Positions 46,508 through 55,505 of a stretch of DNA of 64,000 nucleotides are shown piece by piece. The translations under genes were made by a program, and so were the position numbers. Position 1 is the first letter of the stretch. The number at the start of each line of letters is the position of its first letter. Source of the DNA: Paenibacillus wynnii (GTDB lineage: Bacteria; Bacillota; Bacilli; Paenibacillales; Paenibacillaceae); NCBI RefSeq assembly GCF_030812855.1, contig NZ_JAUSTK010000007.1:1-64000 (forward strand), read 5' to 3'. A model generated the notes under the pieces. That model ran no database searches and was not told the origin of the DNA. It worked only from the letters and a program-made list of their open reading frames with translations.

Positions 46508-47673
46508 TATATAAGTTGAACTATTAAATTGCCCAACTAAAACCTTACACAAAGGCGATCGATGATCGACAGAGGAGATTTCATGATCTCGTCCATAAAC
46601 TGTTGAACATTGTTGCGGATTTCAGCGACCGTGTGATAGAACACATTGTTAATGACATCCGACTTTAACCATTTCCATAGACCTTCGACAAGGTTGAGTT
46701 GTGGGCTGTAGGGAGGCAGAAAAACCAATTCCAGTCGCCCGTTCATCTCTTCCAAAAACGGCAGTAATAACTTGGCATGATGAATGCGAGCGTTATCTAA
46801 CACGATGGCGATTTGGCCTGTTGGATAGTGAGCAACCACTTTTTGAAGAAAACTCAAAAAGGTCACCGCTGTATATTGCTCATCTCCCTGCCAAACCACC
46901 TTGCCCGTGGAATAGTCCACAGTGGCCAGCAACTTGACTCCACGATGCTTGCCTGTGGTTGGGATAATTCGCTGCTTGCCGCGAAGAAACCATGTTTTTT
47001 GAATGGCTTGGTAATCACGGATCATCGACTCATCCTCAAATAGCAGATGGTCGACTTCATTATTCATCAATCTTTTTTTAAAGCCGGAAAGGTGTTCTCT
47101 GCAAACAAGCGTTGCTTTTCTTCATCCGCTGCGGCTAAGGTATATGTGGGTTTGGTATAGCTTAACCCTTGACGATGCATCATTTTTGAGATGCCACGAA
47201 AAATACGTCTGGCCAAATTCTCACTCAATAAAGGTTGCGATAATCTCGAGCGTCCAATTGTGTCGAGCGGTAAAACCTACCTCATGAGGAACTGAGCTTA
47301 TAAGGGTATGCTTCAGCTTTTCCTGCTGATCTTTCGTTAAGCGGAAGGTGCACCGGGTGAATGATTCATTTGTAGACCGGAAAGACTACTTGTTTCGTAT
47401 GCTTTAATGTACCCTTTCACGGTTTTGGCACTTCGGTTTAAGGTATGAACAATCGATTCTACCTGCGTTCCTTGAAGATGTAACTATAACGCCTGATAGC
47501 GTTCGTACATTCGGCGATCTTTTGCTTTTTTCATCGCCTGTTTGATTTCCTTTAATTCTGCTGTCTGTTCCATTTCAATTCCCTACCTGTCTCATTTGTC
47601 GTTGATTACTTATTCGACATGCAGATATGAAATTCCTTACCCTAGTTTTCTAATCTTTAGTTCAACTTATATA
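46508..47673. mobile_element. IS630-family insertion sequence (degenerate)
   Basis: The roughly 1.17-kb element is bounded by 16-bp perfect inverted repeats TATATAAGTTGAACTA (46508-46523, and its complement at 47658-47673). The outermost TA at both ends fits the TA target duplication of IS630/Tc1-type elements. It encodes a single transposase on the minus strand that is now broken, so the element cannot move by itself. Confidence 0.9.
46537..47573 (-). pseudogene. IS630-family transposase pseudogene
   Basis: The N-terminal start MEQTAELKEIKQAMKKAKDR is followed after 29 codons by an in-frame TAG. A helix-turn-helix segment (QVESIVHTLNRSAKTVKGYI) continues after it. At least one frameshift and a TGA in the middle break the frame again. 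The C-terminal catalytic part is intact from about 47200: FEDES (first Asp/Glu block), IVLDNARIHHAK (second Asp) and SPQLNLVEGLWKWLK (Glu), the DDE triad of IS630. Confidence 0.9.
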
Positions 47674-47746
47674 GTCTAAACTTTTTTATAGAAAATAGAA
47701 GAGCCCTGTAAATACAATATTTTTATAATTGAATTAATAAATTAGA

Positions 47747-47986
47747 TTATTGGGATAATTCTCTACCCTTCTTAGTCAATTTATAGCAGTCTAGCACTTC
47801 TTTCCCTTGCGTATAAGCTACTTTTTCGACATAACCATCCCTTACTAAGTTCTTGATCCGGGCATCAGCAAGTCCACAGTCTCGCAGATGAAAATGGCTA
47901 GCATGTCCAACTCTTGACAGTGCCGTAAAAGCAACTCGATCTCGGTTGAAAAATTGAGTGATTAATGGTTTGCTTCGTCTTGCTAT
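47747..47986 (-). CDS. Small winged-helix-like protein, possibly from a mobile element
   Basis: The conserved-looking part is 79 residues: ARRSKPLITQFFNRDRVAFT, LRDCGLADARIKNLVRDGYV and CYKLTKKGREL, a pattern like a small winged-helix DNA-binding domain. A perfect AAGGAGGTG ribosome binding site lies 8 bp before an ATA codon at 47986; the only canonical choice nearby is a GTG inside that site. The frame extends further upstream but through GC-rich non-coding-looking DNA. Similar short proteins occur in conjugative elements in my recollection, which is not proof. Confidence 0.55.
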   Translation of the reverse strand: MARRSKPLITQFFNRDRVAFTALSRVGHASHFHLRDCGLADARIKNLVRDGYVEKVAYTQGKEVLDCYKLTKKGRELSQ

Positions 47987-48025
47987 GGTAGTCACCTCCT
48001 TGTTTTTTAGATTATCGTTTGCAGC

Positions 48026-48305
48026 TTCAGATGGGTGTTGAATGATCATCGTTAGATGAACAACTAGGTTTTGCGTTTCGTAGAAACGCTCGTTCATGGG
48101 GAACGAGCAAAATGAATTTGCGGCTCGACTGAGGCGCTTGACCATCTTCAGATGGTCAACAGGCTTTCCCAAGGGGCGAGCAAATTCGGCTCCGTTTTGC
48201 AGGGAGTGCCGCAGGAAAAAGGCGAGCCTAGAATCCTCCCGAAGGTGCGAAGCCCCTTTTCCCGCTTTTTGCATTATAGATTCGTAAGTTGGCGATATAA
48301 CTCAT
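48026..48305. other. GC-rich structured region, possible transfer-origin remnant
   Basis: This region is clearly richer in G+C than its flanks. It holds a perfect hairpin GACCATCT-TC-AGATGGTC near 48143 and ends with TTCGTAAGTTGGCGATATAA near 48281. The layout of hairpin, GC-rich block and CGTAAGT-like end beside a small DNA-binding protein is reminiscent of oriT regions. No relaxase gene is present in the window. Confidence 0.25.
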
Positions 48306-48444
48306 TAGGCGAGAAAAATTAAAAAAAGGCTCCATGCATCACACATTGAGTCACTTCCCACTCGAAAGTAGGGGGAAATTTATTAAAATAATGTGACGAA
48401 TATTCTGAGTCTCGTGAACTAAGGTCTTAAACACAGACACATAC

Positions 48445-48481
48445 AAAAGACAGATCCACATTTTAATGGATCTGTCTTTTT
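48445..48481. terminator. Terminator-like hairpin downstream of the MerR gene
   Basis: AAAAGACAGATCCA and TGGATCTGTCTTTT form a perfect 14-bp stem with T on the plus strand and A on the other side, so it can act in both directions. Confidence 0.85.
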
Positions 48482-48507
48482 GTTCACCATGCACTTTTTC
48501 TTCTTTG

Positions 48508-48831
48508 TTACTTTGAGCGTTGTGCTAATTTCATAAACGCTTCATTAACGTTCTTCATTCTTTCTTCCACTTTCTTAGCCGCAGCATCTAAAGTATACCC
48601 ATCATCCAATTGTTCCTTTATCAAAAGTATTTTTTTCACGTTCAAATAATCATATTTCCGTGTTGTTCCTTCAGTTTCTTTAGAGGAAATAATAATTCCT
48701 TTTTCTTCCCAGTATCGTATTTGTCTTGTTGGAACACCAGTGATTTCAGACACTTCACCTATCCCTACAACCAATTTACTCAATAAATCAAAATCCAATA
48801 AGATATTTTTTAATTCTTCATTTGAATTCAT
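48508..48831 (-). CDS. MerR-family transcriptional regulator
   Basis: This 107-residue protein has a MerR winged helix (IGEVSEITGVPTRQIRYWEE), the wing (TRKYDYLNVKKILLIKEQLD) and a short coiled helix, with no large effector domain, similar in size to GlnR/TnrA-like members. It is divergent from the tautomerase-decarboxylase-MFS operon. The shared promoter region contains repeated ACAATC/GATTGT half-sites, suggesting that it controls that operon. Confidence 0.88.
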   Translation of the reverse strand: MNSNEELKNILLDFDLLSKLVVGIGEVSEITGVPTRQIRYWEEKGIIISSKETEGTTRKYDYLNVKKILLIKEQLDDGYTLDAAAKKVEERMKNVNEAFMKLAQRSK

Positions 48832-48911
48832 ATGAGATCACCTTCACCGAATATTTCTCTTTGAAAGTATTCTACTATAGTTGGTTCAATGTTACAATCA
48901 ATTGATATGTA

Positions 48912-48939
48912 TTGACATCGATTGTAGTTTTGTTACAAT
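48912..48939 (+). promoter_or_regulatory. Promoter of the tautomerase-CMD-MFS operon with MerR-type half-sites
   Basis: TTGACA at 48912 and TACAAT at 48934 are separated by 16 bp. An inverted pair ACAATC ... GATTGT brackets the -35 box, and TGTTACAAT occurs twice as a direct repeat. This is consistent with control by the divergent MerR regulator. Confidence 0.65.
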
Positions 48940-48993
48940 ATACGTTGTGAGGTTGCAAATACCCTAAACAATTCTTTAAAGGAGATGTTTTTT

Positions 48994-49227
48994 ATGCCAA
49001 TTATCAATGTTGACTGCTGGGAAGGTTTCAATGAGGAACAAAAAAAGCAATGGATTAAGGAATTAACCAATGTTACAGTAAACCTGTTTAATTTACCCCC
49101 TGATAAGGTTCTGGTCGTACTTCGGGAAACATCATTGACAAATTGGGGGCAAGCAGGTGCTATCGCCACTGACCCCGATTTTATGAAAAAAAGCCGTGTT
49201 ACAGAAGCTTCACAACGGATTGAATAG
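48994..49227 (+). CDS. 4-oxalocrotonate tautomerase-like protein
   Basis: The start is the ATG at 48994 (MPIINVDCWEGF), with AAAGGAG upstream; the open frame begins three codons earlier. The 77-residue product keeps Pro2, the catalytic base of the family, but the second half is atypical (LTNWGQAGAIATDPDF). It resembles the putative tautomerases found next to carboxymuconolactone decarboxylase-like genes in Bacillales. It is the first gene of a four-gene run. Confidence 0.85.
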   Translation: MPIINVDCWEGFNEEQKKQWIKELTNVTVNLFNLPPDKVLVVLRETSLTNWGQAGAIATDPDFMKKSRVTEASQRIE

Positions 49228-49266
49228 CTTGAAAATTCAATAGTCAATATTTCAGGAGGGATTCGC

Positions 49267-49575
49267 TTGTCCCAAAATCCAGCTTTTGAAACATTTAAAC
49301 ACAATTTCCCCAAAGCTTATATCGCATTTAATGAAATGTATCAATCGGTTAGTTCGACCGCTTTAGACGAAAAAACAAAACAGTTAGTGTATTTGGGGGT
49401 TCTTACAGCTTTACGTTATTCACCTGCAATTCGAGTGCATATTTCAAAGGAAATTCATGTGGGTGCTACGGAAAATGAAGTTTTAGAAGCAATGATGATG
49501 AGCATTCCAGCGGGTGGTCTTTGTAATTTCCTTTCTGTTTTGCCTGATGTGCTTGATGAATTGAATGGGAAATAA
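49267..49575 (+). CDS. Carboxymuconolactone decarboxylase/AhpD-like protein
   Basis: This 102-residue helical protein starts at TTG with GGAGGG upstream. The AhpD-like core is present (KTKQLVYLGVLTALR, ISKEIHVGATENEVLEAMMM), but the usual CxxC or SPxC-x-x-H site reads YSPAIRVH, so the peroxidatic cysteine is missing. It may act as a decarboxylase or isomerase, or as a non-catalytic partner of the neighbouring tautomerase. It is co-transcribed with the MFS gene 14 bp downstream. Confidence 0.85.
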   Translation: MSQNPAFETFKHNFPKAYIAFNEMYQSVSSTALDEKTKQLVYLGVLTALRYSPAIRVHISKEIHVGATENEVLEAMMMSIPAGGLCNFLSVLPDVLDELNGK

Positions 49576-49589
49576 GGAGGTTTCTTAAA

Positions 49590-50795
49590 GTGGAACAACT
49601 CGCAGGAAGAATTAGTGAAAGAACAGAAGCGTACAAATATTCTTTGGTAACGACAATACTTGCATGGTGCGGTTTAGTTGTTGTATCGAGTTTATACATT
49701 ACTATTCCTATGGTTTCCGTTTTTGCAAATGCGTTTAATGTAACACCATCACAAGCCTCTTGGGTAAATAGTTCTTTCTCACTTACCTATGCGATTGGCT
49801 TTCTATTCATTGGATCTTTGTCAGAAAAGTACGGGAGAAAACAAATCATGCTTTATGGATTGGTAGCACTGTTCCTTGTATCGCCTATTTTGGGGTTTGT
49901 TCATAGCCTTCCTTGGCTCATTGTATTACGAGCTATTCAGGGTGCTGCCGCCGCAACGTTTGGTCCTGCTGTCCTTACTTATATTGTGGAAATGTACCCG
50001 ATTGAGAAAAGAGTGACAACAATAGGTTTTGTAAGTACGGGCTTTTTAATGGCAGGCATTATCGGGCAAGTTTTCAGCAGTATCATTAGTGAAAACTTTG
50101 GCTGGTCATATGTATTTTACATTCTTGGAGGGATCTACTTATTGTCAGCTATCTTATTGGGAGGGTTGGTTCCAAGAGGAGATGTGCAACATACGCAAGT
50201 GAATATTTGGACTACATTCCAACAGATTGGGAATGTATTTTCGAAAAAATCACTATTTTTTTGCTATCTCGTTACCGTAACTCTTCTCCTTTCCTTTGTG
50301 GGGATGTACGCTACTCTTGGAAATTATTTAAGTCAGTCTCACTTTGACCTGAACAACAGTCAAATTTTAATGGTACGAGCCGCAGGGATCATCGGGATGT
50401 TAGTTTCTCCATTTGCAGGGTGGTTAGCAAAAAGATTTGGAGCTAAGCGTGTTTTACAAGGAGGATTACTTTTTGCAACAGCGGGTCTTGCCATGGTTGG
50501 AATCAGCTCCAATCTTCCGATTCTGATTTGTATGAGTATTGTTTTTGTTACAGGTATTGCTGTTTCAGTACCTACCCTCATCTCGTTAATCGGAAGCTTG
50601 GCAGGAGAGGCAAGAGGGATAGGTGTTACCCTGTATACCTTCATTTTGTTTATCGGAGCTACTCTCGGACCGATCGTGGCAATAAACCTGATGAAATTTG
50701 GGAGTTACACCATCACATTTGAGGTATTAGCTTCTATTTTAGGCATCGGTATGTTGGCTTCTTTTCTTGTAAAAGCCAATGCCAATTCAAAGTAA
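49590..50795 (+). CDS. MFS transporter (DHA1-type)
   Basis: This 401-residue major-facilitator protein has 12 membrane segments. The loop 2-3 motif is GSLSEKYGRKQIM and the motif C region of the antiporter type is in AVLTYIVEMYPIEKR and neighbouring segments. The start codon is GTG with AAGGAGG upstream. It is third in the operon after the tautomerase and decarboxylase-like genes. Export of a toxic small molecule that the two enzymes modify would fit, but this is an inference from context. Confidence 0.9.
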   Translation: MEQLAGRISERTEAYKYSLVTTILAWCGLVVVSSLYITIPMVSVFANAFNVTPSQASWVNSSFSLTYAIGFLFIGSLSEKYGRKQIMLYGLVALFLVSPILGFVHSLPWLIVLRAIQGAAAATFGPAVLTYIVEMYPIEKRVTTIGFVSTGFLMAGIIGQVFSSIISENFGWSYVFYILGGIYLLSAILLGGLVPRGDVQHTQVNIWTTFQQIGNVFSKKSLFFCYLVTVTLLLSFVGMYATLGNYLSQSHFDLNNSQILMVRAAGIIGMLVSPFAGWLAKRFGAKRVLQGGLLFATAGLAMVGISSNLPILICMSIVFVTGIAVSVPTLISLIGSLAGEARGIGVTLYTFILFIGATLGPIVAINLMKFGSYTITFEVLASILGIGMLASFLVKANANSK

Positions 50796-50810
50796 TTCTT
50801 GGAGGTAAAA

Positions 50811-51539
50811 ATGAAAAAACGTAATTTTTTCTTACTGATTGCTTTTGTTTTTTGCCTGGCGTCCGTTAGTGTGGTCTATGCAAATGGGGCAAAGATGAAA
50901 CCAAATAATACCAATGGGGTGGTTCAAGTGAATAAGGTTGTCCAAGCAAGTAATATCGTTCAAACAAACAAAGCTGTAAAAGAAGAGGCCTATAGCGAAG
51001 CCTTGAAAAAGGCATTGCAACTACTAACTGTTCCAGAAGGATATACTTTAAAAAATGTTCAAAGCCAAAAGCAAAACGCCGATGACGTTTGGGTTTTCAG
51101 ATATGAAAAAGATTCGGGCGAAAATAATGATTTAGGTGGTGAACATTTTTCATTTGTAGTAACAAAGAACAGTTATAAACTCCTTGGCTTTACTTGGATG
51201 GATAAAAGTTTATCGGAAGGTGAACTTCCAACGAAAGAAGATACGAAAGAAATTTCAAAAGATATTTTGGACAAGGTTGAGCCTGGTCTATATGAAAAAT
51301 TGGATAATTTATGGATTGACCAACACGTTGAAACAATCACCATTAAAAACGGTGCAAAGCAAAAAAATGTAACAATTTCGGGAATCAAATACAAATGTTA
51401 CTTGAAAGAAAATGATGATTATGCGTGGGTAATCGTTGGGGCAAACGGAAAAGTTATTACCTTCGAACAAGGAATTAAATGGGTAAATGGTCGAGTTACT
51501 GAGAAATGGTTACACGATAGTTGGTTGAAAAACAATTAA
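50811..51539 (+). CDS. Secreted protein of unknown function, PepSY-like
   Basis: The start is the ATG at 50811 (MKKRNFFLLIAFVF), 5 bp after GGAGG; the frame opens 12 bp earlier. A signal peptide ends near VYANG. A linker with repeated QVNK/VVQ/NIVQ units is followed by a domain of about 170 residues with PepSY/YcdB-like strands (WVFRYEKDSGEN, GEHFSFVVTKNSYKLLGFTW, DDYAWVIVGANGKVITFEQG). It follows the MFS gene by 15 bp, so it is part of the operon. The function is not known; a membrane-proximal binding or inhibitory role is possible. Confidence 0.75.
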   Translation: MKKRNFFLLIAFVFCLASVSVVYANGAKMKPNNTNGVVQVNKVVQASNIVQTNKAVKEEAYSEALKKALQLLTVPEGYTLKNVQSQKQNADDVWVFRYEKDSGENNDLGGEHFSFVVTKNSYKLLGFTWMDKSLSEGELPTKEDTKEISKDILDKVEPGLYEKLDNLWIDQHVETITIKNGAKQKNVTISGIKYKCYLKENDDYAWVIVGANGKVITFEQGIKWVNGRVTEKWLHDSWLKNN

Positions 51540-51560
51540 ACAATGACCTTTTAGAAGCGG

Positions 51561-51588
51561 GCCGCCAAAATGTTAATTTGGCGGCTTT
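51561..51588 (+). terminator. Terminator of the MerR-controlled operon
   Basis: GCCGCCAAA and TTTGGCGGC form a perfect 9-bp stem followed by a short T run, 22 bp after the last gene. Confidence 0.8.
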
Positions 51589-51786
51589 ACTCATGTGTTT
51601 TATAATAAATACTGATTTTATAAATTTATGAATTGTTCCCGCAATTCCGTTTCCGTCTTCCATGTACGTGCAGTTCTTCTGGTAAGCTAAAATACTTTCT
51701 GGTTAATGCTAAATCGTGCCTGGGACTTTGCGATCATCAACTCGAATTGAATCGTTTCAGACCTTTGAGACAGCCCCTTTAATTGT

Positions 51787-52734
51787 TTAAGGATTAAGCG
51801 CTCTTGCAATCGCATCCACATAACTTTTGCTGGCGCGCTGGCTTACTTCCGCTTGTGGAACCATCACTTCAAAGCTGTGGAATGTGCCGGGATACAGATG
51901 AAATTCAACGTCTACACCCGCTTGCGCAAGGCGCGCCACATATTCGATCGTCTCATCTCGGAACAGATCGAGCTGTCCTACGCACGTATAGGCCGGTGGC
52001 AGCCCCGCCAAGCTTTCCGCTCTCGACGGTACCGCATGTGGGGACACCTCGCCGTCTTCGGTACGATCACCCCAGTACATGTTCCAGGCCGCCAAATTGT
52101 TCTTCCGGTTCCAGGTTGCGTTATCGGCCGTAATTTCAAGACTTGACGCCGTAATATTGCGGTCGTCGATCATCGGATACAGCGGCATTTGGAAGATGAG
52201 GGCTGGCCCGCCTTTGTCGCGAGCCATTAAAGCGAGCGCTGCGGTCAGACCGCCGCCCCCACTTGCACCGGCAATCGCGATCCGATCCAAGTCGATGCCC
52301 AGCAGCTCAGCTTCGTCCGTCATCCACGTCAAGCCGGCATAACAGTCATCGATGGCAGCTGGGTAGGGGTGCTCGGGAGCAAGTCGATAATCGACCGATA
52401 CGACGACGCATTTAACCGCCTGCACGAAGCGTTCGCACAAAGCGTCGTCCATATCAGGATGCCCCATCACATAGCCTCCCCCGTGAATCCACAGCATGGC
52501 CGGAAGCTTAGCGCCAGTTCGCTGGGCAGGTTCGTAGATTTTGACCAACATCTCGCCTGCTACGCTCGGAATCATCCGGCTTGTCGTGCGTACGTGCTCC
52601 GACTTCTCAATGGGAGGACTCGACAAATAGCTTCTGCTCAATTCTAAATTTCCCTCCAGTTGAAAACCAGGAAATTGTGCTAATACCGACCTTAATTCTG
52701 GCAATACCCGACTTTCAAAATCCATTCGAATCAC
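51787..52734 (-). CDS. HSL-family esterase/lipase
   Basis: This 315-residue alpha/beta hydrolase of the hormone-sensitive-lipase family has the oxyanion-hole motif HGGGYVMGH, the nucleophile elbow GASGGG, DLFRDE (acid) and the C-terminal histidine in GTFHSFE. It is cytoplasmic. It lies 13 bp after the LLM oxidoreductase gene and is the last member of that operon, so it may hydrolyse an ester or lactone produced by the monooxygenase. Confidence 0.92.
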   Translation of the reverse strand: MIRMDFESRVLPELRSVLAQFPGFQLEGNLELSRSYLSSPPIEKSEHVRTTSRMIPSVAGEMLVKIYEPAQRTGAKLPAMLWIHGGGYVMGHPDMDDALCERFVQAVKCVVVSVDYRLAPEHPYPAAIDDCYAGLTWMTDEAELLGIDLDRIAIAGASGGGGLTAALALMARDKGGPALIFQMPLYPMIDDRNITASSLEITADNATWNRKNNLAAWNMYWGDRTEDGEVSPHAVPSRAESLAGLPPAYTCVGQLDLFRDETIEYVARLAQAGVDVEFHLYPGTFHSFEVMVPQAEVSQRASKSYVDAIARALNP

Positions 52735-52747
52735 TCCTATAATTAAA

Positions 52748-53815
52748 TTATGATCTTTTTTCCGTCTCAGCTTCCCACTTGGTTATTTCTTCCAGAACTC
52801 GGGGTGCTACCTCTGTTCCTAGCAGCTCAATGGCTCTCATCACCTCGGCATGCGGCATCGTGCTTAACGGAACATACAGCATAAAGCGTGTAATGCCTAC
52901 ATTTTTGCGAAGGTGAATGATCTTCTGGGCAACAGTCTCGGGATCGCCGACATACAGTGCACCTTCAAAGCTGCGCGCGGCATCGTAACTAGAACGATCA
53001 TAATGCGCCCAGCCCCGCTCCTTGCCTAATCTATTCATACCTGCCATGGTAGAAGGAAAAAATGTATCTGCAGCTCGTTCAGTATTCTCTCCAACAAATC
53101 CTATTGAGTGCGACCCAACCTTAAGCCGCGATTCGTCATGACCAGCGTGCGCTGCTGCTTTCTTATAAAGCTGCACGAGCGGTGCAAAATCCGTCGGTTT
53201 TCCACCAATTATCGCCAGCATCAGTGGCAGTCCTAACAGACCTGCACGGATAGCAGACTCCTGTCTGCCCCCGCTGCCAACCCATATCGGTAAAGGATTC
53301 TGAACGGGCCGTGGATACACGCCCAAATTGTTAATCGCTGGCCGATGCCCGCCCTTCCAGGTTACTTTTTCGGACTCCCGTATTTTAAGGAGTAATTCCA
53401 AATGTTCTTCAAACAGCTCATCATAGTCATTCAAGTCATAGCCAAACAGTGGAAAAGATTCAATAAAGGAACCCCGGCCCGATATAATCTCCGCACGTCC
53501 ATTTGAAATGCCATCCAGCGTAGCAAAATCCTGAAAAACGCGCACCGGATCAGCTGAAGAAAGCACCGTCACTGCACTGGTCAGCCGAATCCGTTTCGTC
53601 TGTGATGCAGCCGCAGACAGCACAAGTGCTGGTGAAGATGCCGCATAATCCTTCCGATGATGCTCACCTACGCCAAACACATCAAGTCCTACTTGATCAG
53701 CAAGGACAATTTCCTCAACAACTTCACGCAATCGCTGTGCGTGACTCATCACTTCACCAGTCTGAATGTCCGGCTTTGTTTCTACAAACGAAGTAATACC
53801 TATCTCCACGGTCAA
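52748..53815 (-). CDS. LLM-class flavin-dependent oxidoreductase
   Basis: This 355-residue bacterial-luciferase-like TIM-barrel enzyme has VFGVGEHHRKDYAASSP near the N-terminus (typical of FMN- or F420-dependent members), RIRLTSAVTVLSSADPVRV, NGRAEIISGRGSF, and GDPETVAQKIIHL near the C-terminus. Such enzymes are two-component monooxygenases; no flavin reductase is encoded nearby. It is the middle gene of the MFS-LLM-esterase run. Confidence 0.92.
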   Translation of the reverse strand: MTVEIGITSFVETKPDIQTGEVMSHAQRLREVVEEIVLADQVGLDVFGVGEHHRKDYAASSPALVLSAAASQTKRIRLTSAVTVLSSADPVRVFQDFATLDGISNGRAEIISGRGSFIESFPLFGYDLNDYDELFEEHLELLLKIRESEKVTWKGGHRPAINNLGVYPRPVQNPLPIWVGSGGRQESAIRAGLLGLPLMLAIIGGKPTDFAPLVQLYKKAAAHAGHDESRLKVGSHSIGFVGENTERAADTFFPSTMAGMNRLGKERGWAHYDRSSYDAARSFEGALYVGDPETVAQKIIHLRKNVGITRFMLYVPLSTMPHAEVMRAIELLGTEVAPRVLEEITKWEAETEKRS

Positions 53816-53925
53816 TCTCTCCTATTCTAATAGCTTTATCTGTCAACAGCTTTGAAAGCAGGTTGATATGTAGCTCAGATTAATGCTGCTGAATCTTCAT
53901 ATCTGTTTATCAAAGGACACAAGCT

Positions 53926-55203
53926 TTATTTTAATGCGGCAGCCGTAGCGCGGCTGGTCATCGCCCAAAACAGAAGAGCTATAGCACTAACAGAGGCTCC
54001 GAGCAAGCATACTCCGTCCCAGCCATAGTGCGCATATATATGGGTCGAAGTGATAGAGCCGGTAGCACTGCCGATGGAATAGAAAACCATGTACCCGGCA
54101 GTGAGCCGACTGCGCGCCTCCGTACGCAATGCTAAGATCATACTTTGATTAGTGACATGAACGGCCTGCACCGCTAAGTCAAGAAGTACAATGCCAATGA
54201 CCAACGCGAACAGCGACCGTTCTATACAGCTGATTAGCAACCATGATATCAACAATAGAATCAAAGATAAGCCCGTCGTTCTCTGTCCGTAACCTCGATC
54301 GGCTAGCTTCCCCGCACGTGCTGCAGCTAATGCTCCGGCAACTCCTGCGAGACCAAACGCCCCAATTGCAGTGTGCGAAAGGGATAATGGCGGCGCGCTA
54401 AGAGGGAGTACTAGTGAAGTCCACAAAATACTGAAATCAGTAAAAATCAGCAGTGCCAAAATAGCGCGGATACGTAATATTCGTTCTTGTGCGAACAACA
54501 TAAACACGGATCTAAGCAGGTGGGGATAGGACAGTGATTTTACCCCACGCTCAACATTTGGCAAAACCCTAATTAATGCACAAACCATAAGAAGCATAAA
54601 CGCAGCAGAAACCAAATATATGGAACGCCAACCCGCAAGATCCGTTAATATTCCTGAAATGGATCGAGCAAGAAGAATGCCAATCACAATTCCACTTGTT
54701 ACCATGCCAACGACGCGTCCTCGTTCGGCAGGGGTAGCCATTGTCGCCGCGAACGCCACAAGAGTCTGCGTCACAACGGCAAGCAGTCCCACCAAAGCCA
54801 TACCTGCGAATAGTGCCATGCTGGAGGAGGCAGTGCCAACTATAACCAGAGCTATCATGGATAATAGCATCTGACCGATAATCAGTCGGCGCTGGTTCAG
54901 TAAATCCCCAAGCGGCACCAGCAGCAACAGTCCCACTGCATAAAAGATCTGAGTGATGGTAATGAGAATGCCAATGGTTGAATAGTCAATACTGAACTCA
55001 CTCGACAGATCATCGAGTATCGGTTGTGCGAAGTAGATATTGGCAACAGACATCCCGCAGGCAGCCGCAAACAATAGTGTCACATATCGAGACATGAAAG
55101 GACCATGAGCTGTATCAGATCTGATCATCATCCCCGGTGATGAATTCGCCTTTATATCAGCATTAACTGCTACTTTTACTTTAGCCTCCTTCATTTTGTA
55201 CAC
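53926..55203 (-). CDS. MFS transporter (DHA1-type), TetR-controlled
   Basis: This roughly 425-residue transporter has 12 membrane segments. It opens with SVANIYFAQPILDDLSSEFS, a pattern shared with the YgaY/NepI-like drug-efflux group, followed by PLGDLLNQRRLIIGQ (motif A). The annotated start is GTG at 55203; an ATG at 55194 with AGGA upstream is equally plausible. A perfect 24-bp palindrome lies about 35 bp upstream and the gene is divergent from a TetR regulator, so it is probably derepressed by a substrate of the transporter or of the downstream enzymes. Confidence 0.88.
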   Translation of the reverse strand: MYKMKEAKVKVAVNADIKANSSPGMMIRSDTAHGPFMSRYVTLLFAAACGMSVANIYFAQPILDDLSSEFSIDYSTIGILITITQIFYAVGLLLLVPLGDLLNQRRLIIGQMLLSMIALVIVGTASSSMALFAGMALVGLLAVVTQTLVAFAATMATPAERGRVVGMVTSGIVIGILLARSISGILTDLAGWRSIYLVSAAFMLLMVCALIRVLPNVERGVKSLSYPHLLRSVFMLFAQERILRIRAILALLIFTDFSILWTSLVLPLSAPPLSLSHTAIGAFGLAGVAGALAAARAGKLADRGYGQRTTGLSLILLLISWLLISCIERSLFALVIGIVLLDLAVQAVHVTNQSMILALRTEARSRLTAGYMVFYSIGSATGSITSTHIYAHYGWDGVCLLGASVSAIALLFWAMTSRATAAALK

Positions 55204-55236
55204 ATCCTATTTCTATTAATTTTAAATACCGATAAA

Positions 55237-55260
55237 ATATCATACTAATCAGTATGATAT
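55237..55260. promoter_or_regulatory. Perfect palindromic operator for the divergent TetR regulator
   Basis: ATATCATACT, centre AATC, AGTATGATAT: both 10-bp arms match perfectly. The site is in the intergenic region between the MFS gene and the TetR gene, close to the MFS start. Confidence 0.8.
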
Positions 55261-55505
55261 AATTCCCAGTAAATATAACTTTTAATAACGAGTACTGTCA
55301 ATCATTATTGCAAATCCACTATGTTATATCTTATATATAATCTTCCCTTGTTAGGACAAACCAACCTACATTTGACAATATAAACGGATAATTATAAAAT
55401 AATATTATACCATTTGGTACGTAAATAAAGGCCGCAAACCATTGCATATGATCAGAATCATTGAGCAGTTAAGAAAAAACTAAGAGTTAACGAGAGGTAT
55501 TGATT

